This document shows, one piece after another, positions 1-6,421 of a stretch of DNA of 11,656 bases. The translations under genes were made by a program, and so were the position numbers. The number at the start of each line of letters is the position of its first letter. The first letter of the stretch is position 1. The notes beneath the pieces were generated by a model. The model made no database searches. It saw only the letters and a list, made by a program, of their open reading frames with translations, and was not told where the DNA came from. Origin of the DNA: JAKFWI01 sp035549875 (GTDB lineage: Bacteria > Pseudomonadota > Alphaproteobacteria > Caulobacterales > Aquidulcibacteraceae); contig DASZPV010000195.1 in NCBI GenBank assembly GCA_035549875.1, forward strand, positions 1 through 11,656, written 5' to 3'.

Positions 1-129
1 CCCGCCGGCAAGCGCCACCGCCTGATCAGCCACAACGCCAAGTACATCCGCCAGAACCGGGGCACCTCGCCCCTGGCAGAGCCGGACGCCAAACGCGTCA
101 AGCTCTGGACGCCCTACGGCCTCGACTGA
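1..129 (+). CDS. rpmI: 50S ribosomal protein L35, 3' part only
   Basis: The window opens inside this gene. Frame 1 is open from the first base to TGA at 127-129 and gives 42 residues. The first of them, PAGKRHRLISHNAK, is the characteristic L35 core, rich in Lys, Arg and His for binding 23S rRNA. L35 proteins are usually about 65 residues, so roughly the first third lies upstream of the window. L35 is a small component of the large ribosomal subunit. The gene sits 20 bases ahead of rplT, as in the conserved infC-rpmI-rplT group, so the two are almost certainly co-transcribed. In other bacteria this operon is controlled by L20 binding to a leader upstream of rpmI, which would lie outside this window. 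Confidence 0.95.
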   Translation, partial: PAGKRHRLISHNAKYIRQNRGTSPLAEPDAKRVKLWTPYGLD

Positions 130-149
130 AACTGGACGGAGATTGAACC

Positions 150-506
150 ATGGCGCGCGTTAAAGGCGGCGTGACAGCTCACGCCCGGCACAAGAAAGTC
201 ATCAAGGCCGCGAAAGGGTATCGCGGCCGGCGGAAAAATACGTTTCGCACCGCGAATGCGGCGGTCGAAAAGGCCGGCGTGTATGCGTACCGCGACCGCA
301 AGGTGAACAAGCGCAATTTTCGCGCTTTGTGGATCCAGCGGATCAACGCGGCGGTGCGCGAGGAAGGCCTCACCTATTCGCGATTTATCTCCGGCCTTCT
401 GAAGGCTGGCGTGCTGGTCGATCGCAAAGTCATGGCTGACATCGCGATGAACGAGCCGGCGGCCTTCAAGGGTCTGATCGAAAAAGCCCGCGCCGCGCTG
501 GCGTGA
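150..506 (+). CDS. rplT: 50S ribosomal protein L20
   Basis: This gene encodes 118 residues, the normal length for L20, a primary 23S rRNA binding protein needed early in large-subunit assembly. The N-terminal region is strongly basic and matches the L20 pattern: MARVKGGVTAHARHKKVIK, followed by GYRGRRKN at about residues 23-30 and YAYRDRK at about 45-51. The globular C-terminal part contains LWIQRINAA and the YSRFISGL segment. A GGAG ribosome binding site at 138-141 lies eight bases before the ATG, which fixes the start. The gene follows rpmI by 20 bases. Downstream, a repeat-filled gap of 161 bases separates it from pheS. In many bacteria L20 represses its own operon, but no target site for that is visible here. 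Confidence 0.97.
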   Translation: MARVKGGVTAHARHKKVIKAAKGYRGRRKNTFRTANAAVEKAGVYAYRDRKVNKRNFRALWIQRINAAVREEGLTYSRFISGLLKAGVLVDRKVMADIAMNEPAAFKGLIEKARAALA

Positions 507-509
507 TTT

Positions 510-653
510 CCTTCTCCCGCGTCGCGGGAGAAGGTGGCTGAGCGCAGCGAAGCCGGATGAGGGCCCGCGTGCATAGCGCTGGTTTCTCTCACAATCCCTC
601 ATCCGTCTCGCGGCTGACGCCGCGATCCACCTTCTCCCGCATGCGGGAGAAGG
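510..653 (+). repeat. Inverted pair of palindromic intergenic repeats between rplT and pheS
   Basis: Two copies of one repeat face each other. The first (510-563) starts with a perfect 11-bp stem, CCTTCTCCCGC at 510-520 and its complement at 524-534, with a GTC loop. It continues through a GGCT...AGCC stem to CGGATGAGGG. The second (596-653) is the reverse-oriented copy. It begins CCCTCATCCG, holds a 7-bp stem (608-614 with 619-625, TGAC loop), and ends with the same 11-bp palindrome (630-640 with 643-653). A 32-base spacer lies between the copies. The second hairpin ends 14 bases before the pheS ATG and four bases before its GAGG ribosome binding site. I recall similar CTTCTCCCGC palindromes as common dispersed intergenic repeats in alphaproteobacteria. 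They could end or stabilise transcripts, but no T-tract follows either stem. Confidence 0.85.
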
Positions 654-667
654 ATTGAGGATGAGAC

Positions 668-1756
668 ATGGACACTGAAGCCGCCACCGATCTGGACGCT
701 CTCGAATCCGCGCTGCTTTCGCGCATCGCGCGCAGCGATGACGAAGCCGCGCTCGAAACCGTGCGCGTCGAAGCACTGGGCAAGCAGGGCGTGATCTCCG
801 GCCTGATGCGCACGCTGGGACAGATGAGCCCGGAACAGCGCACGCAAATGGGCGCCCGGCTCAATGGCCTGAAGGATCGCCTCAGCGAAGCGCTGATCGT
901 GCGCAAGGCCAGCCTCGCGGAAGCCGCCCTCGAAGCCAAACTGCGCAGCGAGAAGGTGGACGTGTCCCTGCCCGCCGCGCCCGCGAGCCTCGGTGCGATT
1001 CACCCGGTCTCGTTCGTGATGGAGGAGATCGCGCAGATTTTCGGCGAGATGGGCTTTGCGCTCGAAGAAGGTCCGGACATCGAGACCGATTTCAACAATT
1101 TCACCGCGCTGAATTTCCCGCCGAAGCATCCCGCGCGCGACATGCACGACACGTTCTTCATGAACACGAGTGAAGGCGCCGAGCGCATGGTGCTGCGCAC
1201 GCATACGAGCCCCGTACAGGTACGCACGATGTTGAAAGGCAAATTGCCGATCCGCATGATCTGCCAGGGCCGCACCTATCGGCGCGATAGCGACGCCACG
1301 CACACGCCGATGTTCCACCAGATGGAAGGCCTCGTGATCGACGAGACCACCAACATGGCCGACCTCAAAGGCGTGCTGATGGCGTTCATCCGCGCTTACT
1401 TTGAAGTCGATGACGTGGAGGTGCGCTTTCGCCCGCACTTCTTCCCGTTTACCGAGCCCAGCGCGGAAATGGACGTGCGCTGCGACCGCAGCGGCGGCCA
1501 ATTGAAAATCGGAACCGGCAGCGATTGGCTGGAAATTCTCGGCTGCGGGATGGTGCATCCCAACGTGCTGAAGAATTGCGGCATCGATCCGGAAAAATAC
1601 CAAGGCTACGCCTTCGGCATGGGCGTCGACCGCCTCGCCATGCTGAAATACGGCATGACCGATCTGCGGCAATTCTTTGAAGGCGATACGCGCTGGCTGA
1701 AGCATTACGGGTTTAGCCCGTATCTGCTGGCGGGCTTGGCGCAGGGGTTAGGTTGA
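668..1756 (+). CDS. pheS: Phenylalanine--tRNA ligase alpha subunit
   Basis: This is the catalytic subunit of the cytoplasmic alpha2-beta2 enzyme that activates phenylalanine with ATP and charges tRNA-Phe. At 362 residues it is close to the usual alphaproteobacterial length. An N-terminal helical arm (about 1-95) is predicted to contact tRNA. The class II catalytic core follows: motif 1 around IHPVSFVMEE (111-120), motif 2 with RTHTSPVQVR (177-186) and GRTYRRDSDATHTPMFHQ (201-218), and motif 3 as GYAFGMGVDRLAMLKYG (313-329). The alanine in GYAFG (A315) matches the position that in E. coli controls amino-acid size specificity, so the normal specificity is expected. The ATG at 668 is supported by GAGG at 657-660. 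Upstream and downstream gaps both hold palindromic repeats. Confidence 0.97.
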   Translation: MDTEAATDLDALESALLSRIARSDDEAALETVRVEALGKQGVISGLMRTLGQMSPEQRTQMGARLNGLKDRLSEALIVRKASLAEAALEAKLRSEKVDVSLPAAPASLGAIHPVSFVMEEIAQIFGEMGFALEEGPDIETDFNNFTALNFPPKHPARDMHDTFFMNTSEGAERMVLRTHTSPVQVRTMLKGKLPIRMICQGRTYRRDSDATHTPMFHQMEGLVIDETTNMADLKGVLMAFIRAYFEVDDVEVRFRPHFFPFTEPSAEMDVRCDRSGGQLKIGTGSDWLEILGCGMVHPNVLKNCGIDPEKYQGYAFGMGVDRLAMLKYGMTDLRQFFEGDTRWLKHYGFSPYLLAGLAQGLG

Positions 1757-1832
1757 TGAGCGCTCTCAAACAAAAGCGCCTTCCCCGCGGAAGCAATAGG
1801 GCCACTGCGTTGATGACATGCGCCTACGCGCT

Positions 1833-1954
1833 CCCTCCCCCCTCGTGGGGGAGGGCTGGGGTGAGGGGGAACGACCGATCGTCCTGGCTCTACGTTGAGT
1901 CCCGTCGATCGTTCGTCCCCCCCTCCTCTATCTCCTCCCCACGAGGGGGAGGAG
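1833..1954 (+). repeat. Second inverted repeat pair, between pheS and pheT
   Basis: This repeat differs in sequence from the one before pheS but has the same layout. Copy one (1833-1881) begins with a 9-bp stem, CCCTCCCCC (1833-1841) and GGGGGAGGG (1847-1855), then a G-rich stretch ending in CGACCGATCG. Copy two (1906-1954) is inverted. It starts CGATCGTTCG, passes a C-rich stretch, and ends with the stem CTCCTCCCC (1932-1940) and GGGGAGGAG (1946-1954). The facing ends, about 1863-1881 and 1906-1925, are also nearly complementary, so the RNA could fold as one long hairpin or as two short ones. The rest of the 253-base gap (1757-2009) shows no gene that I believe. Similar C/G-rich palindromes are, from memory, common between proteobacterial genes. 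No T-tract typical of an intrinsic terminator is present. Confidence 0.8.
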
Positions 1955-2009
1955 AAGCGCTTCTTCTACAAGCGCGTCGCAACAAGCCTTTGCTTACGAG
2001 CGCACCACA

Positions 2010-4400
2010 ATGAAATTCTCGCTCTCCTGGCTGAAAGATCACCTGCAGACGGACGCTTCGATCGACGCGATCGTCAGCGCGATGACGATGGCTGGGCTGG
2101 AAGTAGAAGACGTCCACGATCCGGCGGAAGCGCTGAAAGCCTTCAGCGTCGCGAAAATCGTCGAAGCCGTGCAACATCCGAACGCCGATCGCCTGCGCGT
2201 CTGCCAGGTCGATACCAAGGATGGGCGCAAGGAAATCGTCTGCGGCGCGCCGAATGCGCGCGCCGGGCTTGTCACGATATATGCGCCGCTGGGCACCTTC
2301 GTCCCCGGCCTGGGCGTCACGCTCGAAGCGCGCCCCGTGCGCGGCGTTGTTTCCAACGGCATGCTCTGCTCCGCCGCCGAATTGCAGCTCGATGGCGATT
2401 CCGACGGCATCATGGAATTGCCGGAAGATATTCCCGTCGGCACGCCAGCGGCGACGGCGTTCGCGCTCGACGACGCGGTGATCGATTTTGAAGTAACCCC
2501 AAACCGGCCCGACTGGCTCGGCGTGCACGGCATCGCGCGCGATCTGGCCGCCACGGGGATCGGCGCCTTCCGCGAAATCGCGGTCAAGCCGGCGGCGGGA
2601 AAATTTGCTTCACCGATCGCCGTGCGCACGGAAGACAGGCAAGCCTGCCCGCTGTTCGCCGGGCGGATGATCCGCGGGCTGAAGAACGCGCCCTCGCCCG
2701 ATTGGCTCGCCGCCCGCCTGCGCGCCATCGGCTCCAAGCCGCGCAACATGCTGGTGGACGTGACGAACTATCTGTCGTTCGACCGCGCCCGCCCGCTGCA
2801 CGTTTACGACGCAGACAAAGTGCGTGGCGATCTTGTCGCGCGACTCGGGCGCGCCGGCGAAAGCTTCGTCGCGCTCGATGGCAAGACGTATGAGGCAACG
2901 CCGGAAATGTGCGTCATCGCCGACAATACCGGGCCCCTCGGCCTCGGCGGTGTGATGGGCGGCGAAAGCACCGGCTGCTCGGACGCCACCGTGAACGTCA
3001 TCATCGAAAGCGCGCTGTTCGATCCGCTCCGCACGTTTCAGACCGGCCGGGCCACGGGTATAAATTCCGACGCGCGCTACCGCTTTGAACGCGGCGTCGA
3101 TCCGCAATTCACCGTGCCGGGCCTCGAACTGGCCACGCGCATGATCCTCGATGTGTGCGGCGGCGAAGCCTCTGAGGTCATTGTCTCCGGCGAAATCCCG
3201 GCCGCGCCCGCGCCAATCGTGTTCGATCATGACCGCGTGAAGAAACTCGCCGGGCTCGATATTTCGCTGGCGCGCGTGAAGGCCATCCTGAAAGCGCTCG
3301 GCTTCGTCGCCGCGCCCGCAGGCCAAAGCGGCAAGAAACTGCTGGTGACGCCGCCGAGCTGGCGCGGCGATGTCGGCGGGCCCGCCGATCTGATCGAGGA
3401 GGTCGCGCGGATCGAGGGGTACGACAAGCTTCCCGCCCCGGCGCCGATCGCCGGCGGGATGCGCCGCCCGCCCGCCTCCATCGGCGAAAGCCGTGCGCGC
3501 ATCGCGCGGCGCGCGCTCGCCAGCGCGGGCTATCTCGAAGCCATCACATGGAGCTTCTGCGATCAGCGTGCAGCCGAAACCTTCGGCGGCGGCGCGGCGG
3601 AACTTAAGCTCGCCAACCCGATCGCCGCCGATCTTTCGGTGATGCGGCCGAGCGCGCTGCCGAATTTGCTGCGCGCGGCGCAACGCAATCTGGATCGCGG
3701 GTTCGGCGACGCGAAATTGTTCGAATGCGGCCCGGCCTATGCCGGCCCCGGCGAAGACGGCCAGCGCCGCAGCATCGCCGCGGCGTGGCAGCCGCAGCCG
3801 AAACGCCACTGGCGCGCCGCACCCGCGCCGGACGTGTTCGACATCAAGCGCGACTGCCTCGCCGTGCTCGAAGCCATCGGCGCACCGGTCGCGTCGCTGC
3901 AAGCAGCGCCGGCAACGGATGCGTGGTGGCATCCGGGCCGCGCCGGCGTGCTGAAAATCGGCGCCAAGGCCGTCGCGGCGTTCGGTGAAATTCACCCGCG
4001 CGCGCTTGAGACGCTTGACGTTGAAGGTCCCGCGCTGGCGTTTGAAATCTGGACCGACGCCCTGCCCGCGCCGCGCGCAAAGGGCACGCGCGTCAAGCCC
4101 GCGCTGGCGCTTTCCGATCTCATGCCGCTGTCGCGCGATTTCGCTTTCGTGGTCGATGAAGGCGTGCCCGCCGCCGATCTGGTGCGCGCCGCCGCCGGCG
4201 CCGACAAGGCGCTGATCGCGGATGTGTCGCTATTCGACATTTATCGCGGCGCCGGCGTTCCGGAGGGCAAGAAGAGCCTGGCGATCGAAGTCATCGTGCA
4301 GCCGAAAGATAAGACGCTGACCGAGCCGGAGATTGAGGCGCTGAGCCAGCGCATCCTCGCCGCCGCGGCAAAAGCCACCGGCGCGGCCTTGCGTGCTTAG
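2010..4400 (+). CDS. pheT: Phenylalanine--tRNA ligase beta subunit
   Basis: The 796-residue beta subunit partners PheS, positions tRNA-Phe, and edits mischarged Tyr-tRNA. It begins with the canonical MKFSLSWLKDHL. An OB-fold tRNA-binding domain lies at about 40-150 (HPNADRLRVCQVD, VCGAPN). The B3/B4 editing region is at about 210-390, with NYLSFDRARPLHVYD (253-267) and ARYRFERGVDP (355-365). The B5 domain is at about 400-475 (PPSWRGDVGGPADLIEEVARIEGYD). The inactive synthetase-like core includes HPGRAG (641-646) and GEIHP (659-663). A C-terminal anticodon-binding FDX-ACB domain runs from about 705 to the end. Length and domain order are complete. No good Shine-Dalgarno sequence precedes the ATG, and the gap from pheS is 253 bases, which is unusual for two subunits needed in equal amounts. 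The conserved N-terminus still makes this start secure. Confidence 0.97.
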   Translation: MKFSLSWLKDHLQTDASIDAIVSAMTMAGLEVEDVHDPAEALKAFSVAKIVEAVQHPNADRLRVCQVDTKDGRKEIVCGAPNARAGLVTIYAPLGTFVPGLGVTLEARPVRGVVSNGMLCSAAELQLDGDSDGIMELPEDIPVGTPAATAFALDDAVIDFEVTPNRPDWLGVHGIARDLAATGIGAFREIAVKPAAGKFASPIAVRTEDRQACPLFAGRMIRGLKNAPSPDWLAARLRAIGSKPRNMLVDVTNYLSFDRARPLHVYDADKVRGDLVARLGRAGESFVALDGKTYEATPEMCVIADNTGPLGLGGVMGGESTGCSDATVNVIIESALFDPLRTFQTGRATGINSDARYRFERGVDPQFTVPGLELATRMILDVCGGEASEVIVSGEIPAAPAPIVFDHDRVKKLAGLDISLARVKAILKALGFVAAPAGQSGKKLLVTPPSWRGDVGGPADLIEEVARIEGYDKLPAPAPIAGGMRRPPASIGESRARIARRALASAGYLEAITWSFCDQRAAETFGGGAAELKLANPIAADLSVMRPSALPNLLRAAQRNLDRGFGDAKLFECGPAYAGPGEDGQRRSIAAAWQPQPKRHWRAAPAPDVFDIKRDCLAVLEAIGAPVASLQAAPATDAWWHPGRAGVLKIGAKAVAAFGEIHPRALETLDVEGPALAFEIWTDALPAPRAKGTRVKPALALSDLMPLSRDFAFVVDEGVPAADLVRAAAGADKALIADVSLFDIYRGAGVPEGKKSLAIEVIVQPKDKTLTEPEIEALSQRILAAAAKATGAALRA

Positions 4401-4436
4401 GCGCGGGTGATTTACTAGCCCTCCGGGGTCGCATTC

Positions 4437-5306
4437 GTGCCGCTGATCAAACGCAAACACGCAACGGCGAAAGCCTACGCCCACGACTGGCTGGAGCCGG
4501 ACGAAGGCGGCGGCTTCAACGGGTTTTCGTTCGCCATCGTAACGCTGGTCATTATCAGCCTGGCGTCTCTGGCGATGGAGACCGAGGCGAGCCGGCCCGA
4601 TACGCCGCTCGATCCCGCCTGGAACCAAATCGTCGATACGATCAACTCTATCGTGGTCTGGGTGTTCGCGGTCGAGTTTGCGCTCCGGTTTTGGTCCGAA
4701 GGGGAAAATCCGAACCACAAGGGCGTGCTTGGCCGGCTGAAATTCCTGACCACGCCGCTGGCAGTTGCGGACATTCTGGCATTTCTTCCCGAATTGCTGG
4801 CGATGCTGTTTTTCCCGCATGCGGCGGGGCCTTTGCTGCGGGGCCTGCGGGCGCTGAGGCTGTTCCGTCTGTTCAAGCTGGCGCGGTACGTGCCGGCGTT
4901 TGGCATAGTCGGGGCGGCGGTGAAGCGGGCGGGACCGCCATTGCTGGCTTCGCTGTGCGTGGCGGCGGCGCAGGTCTATGTCGCGGCGCTGATGCTGTAT
5001 TTCATCGAGGGCGATACCAAACCGCAACAATTCGGTTCGGTGACGCGCGCGCTCTGGTGGGCGGTGGTGACGCTGACCACGGTGGGCTATGGCGATGTCT
5101 ATCCCGACACCGTGCTCGGGCGCGTGGCGGCGGCTTTGGTGGCGCTGGCCGGCATCGGCATCGTGGCGATGCCGACGGGGATTTTAGCCTCTTCCTTCGC
5201 CGAGGAATTCCGCGAGCGGTATGAAAAGCAAAAGGCGCTGAAAGCCGGCGAGCGCGCGCACGCCGAATCCGCGGCGGATTCAACCCAGGACACGCCGGCG
5301 GAATAA
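4437..5306 (+). CDS. Voltage-gated potassium channel, six-transmembrane Kv type
   Basis: This 289-residue inner-membrane protein has the full Kv plan. S1 is at about 30-48, S2 at 66-86, and S3 at 103-125. S4 is a clear voltage sensor with a basic residue every third position: R135, R138, R141, R144, K147 and R150. S5 lies at about 168-190. The pore helix and selectivity filter TVGYGD (215-220) follow, then S6 at about 226-257 with the MPTGI segment. A short charged cytoplasmic tail follows. It has no cyclic-nucleotide-binding or RCK domain, so gating is presumably by voltage alone. The start is GTG at 4437: an in-frame TAG at 4416-4418 rules out anything further upstream, and the next methionine lies inside S1. 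The gene follows pheT by 36 bases and may be read through from it. It converges on the cupin gene with a nine-base gap. Confidence 0.92.
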   Translation: MPLIKRKHATAKAYAHDWLEPDEGGGFNGFSFAIVTLVIISLASLAMETEASRPDTPLDPAWNQIVDTINSIVVWVFAVEFALRFWSEGENPNHKGVLGRLKFLTTPLAVADILAFLPELLAMLFFPHAAGPLLRGLRALRLFRLFKLARYVPAFGIVGAAVKRAGPPLLASLCVAAAQVYVAALMLYFIEGDTKPQQFGSVTRALWWAVVTLTTVGYGDVYPDTVLGRVAAALVALAGIGIVAMPTGILASSFAEEFRERYEKQKALKAGERAHAESAADSTQDTPAE

Positions 5307-5315
5307 ACCGCGGGG

Positions 5316-6296
5316 TTAGCGAACAGCTACGGGCGTAGCGGTGTTATTCAAATTCTTCAGATCGTAGCCGCCCAGGGCGAGGCGGACGTTGTTGCCCGGG
5401 CCCTCGGTGTCCATCTGGTGCCACATCATCGGCGGGGCGTACAACACGTCGCCTTCGACGGCGTGGAATTCGCCAGTGTTCTCGAACTTGCCGCTGATCC
5501 CGCCCGATTGAACGATCCACCACTCGGCCGGAACGGCGTGCATGTGGCCGAAAGTCGATTTCGGATTGAACGCCGCGGGCGCCGCCGGCGCGGGCGCTGC
5601 GGCAGGCGTTTTGTTGCACTTGTCGCCGGGCGGATAGGTGATGAGCGGATTGGCGTAGAGGTGATCGTCAGCCGCGCGCAGCCCCGCCCGCTCGCACGCG
5701 GCGATCGCCGTGAACAGGTTCCAATGCGGCGTGTTCGGCGCCTTGTAGGCGCCGGGCGTATGACTGAACCAGACCGTGACAATCTTGCCGCCGCGCCTGG
5801 GCGCCGGCTGCGGCCCCGAAGACGGATAAAGCGTTATGTAATTTATCGGATTGATTTCGACCCAGAGCGCACGCTCGGCGCCCGTGACCTCGGCCGAATA
5901 GATTGTGCCCTTTGGAACGTTGACGATAGAGCCGCGCACGCCGACGATCGGCGCGGCCTGGCCTTCGATGTCAAACGCCACGGCGCCGGCGATCACCACG
6001 AACAAACTGGCCGTATCCGGTTTGATGCGCGGGGCGATCTTGAAGCCCGGCTTGCCGGAATTGTACGTTACGTCCTGTTCGGCATCCTTGATGATCTGCT
6101 CGGACCAATTGTCCTGGCCGGCATGCATCTTCTTCAGATCGGCGAGGCGCCAAAGCGGGCGCATCGGCGCCCGGTACGCGCCGCCGGCGGTCTTTTCGAT
6201 CCACCAGGTCTGCGCCGGGCCTTGGGCTGAGGCTGGGGAAGCTGCGAGCAGCGCGAGCGCGCCGGTGAGCGCCAACAAGGCTTTGGCTATATCCAT
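5316..6296 (-). CDS. Exported two-cupin domain protein of unknown function
   Basis: The 326-residue product has a signal peptide with a hydrophobic core (about 5-18) and a likely cleavage site ASA|Q after A24, so it should be periplasmic. The C-terminal cupin carries the complete metal-binding pattern: H251 and H253, E258 four residues further, G265, then G-x5-P with H293. The N-terminal half (about 95-150) resembles a cupin barrel with GSIVNVPKG (122-130), but tyrosine replaces the last histidine and no HxH is visible, so it probably binds no metal. An Ala/Pro linker (231-242) joins the halves. C201 and C227 could form a disulfide. I chose ATG at 6296, not the frame-open ATG at 6392, because GGGGAGG sits just upstream and the signal peptide begins there. 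The metal and any reaction are unknown. The gene follows the kinase gene by 125 bases. Confidence 0.75.
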   Translation of the reverse strand: MDIAKALLALTGALALLAASPASAQGPAQTWWIEKTAGGAYRAPMRPLWRLADLKKMHAGQDNWSEQIIKDAEQDVTYNSGKPGFKIAPRIKPDTASLFVVIAGAVAFDIEGQAAPIVGVRGSIVNVPKGTIYSAEVTGAERALWVEINPINYITLYPSSGPQPAPRRGGKIVTVWFSHTPGAYKAPNTPHWNLFTAIAACERAGLRAADDHLYANPLITYPPGDKCNKTPAAAPAPAAPAAFNPKSTFGHMHAVPAEWWIVQSGGISGKFENTGEFHAVEGDVLYAPPMMWHQMDTEGPGNNVRLALGGYDLKNLNNTATPVAVR

Positions 6297-6421
6297 TGTT
6301 TCCTCCCCAGTCGCCCTCCCCGTGCGGCGAAACCACCGGGGCTCAAGCAGCAACAGCGGTAGATAAGGGCCTATAGCCGGCGGCGCCGTCAACTATGCGG
6401 GCTGTCTGCGCCCAAGCACGA

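Noticed and set aside
599..1705. Long minus-strand frame of 368 codons opposite pheS.
   Set aside because: Antisense to a complete, strongly conserved gene. It is rich in His, Ala and Arg with no recognisable domain, as expected from the mirror of GC-rich codons.
1753..2013. Open frame of 86 codons in the pheS-pheT gap.
   Set aside because: Its translation is mostly the reading of the palindromic repeats (PPPSWGRAGVRG and similar), a known artefact of such elements. It has no domain and no ribosome binding site.
2610..3995. Minus-strand frame of 461 codons opposite pheT.
   Set aside because: Same reason: pheT on the plus strand is intact and conserved throughout, and the antisense product has low-complexity Arg/Ala/Gly composition.
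5418..6230. Plus-strand frame of 270 codons opposite the cupin gene.
   Set aside because: Arg-rich shadow. The minus strand has a signal peptide, ribosome binding site and complete cupin motif.
6297..6421. Possible promoter or terminator between the kinase and cupin genes, including TTGACG on the minus strand.
   Set aside because: The nearest AT-rich -10 candidates sit 11 or 20 bases from TTGACG, neither acceptable. Only short GC stems without a T-tract are visible.
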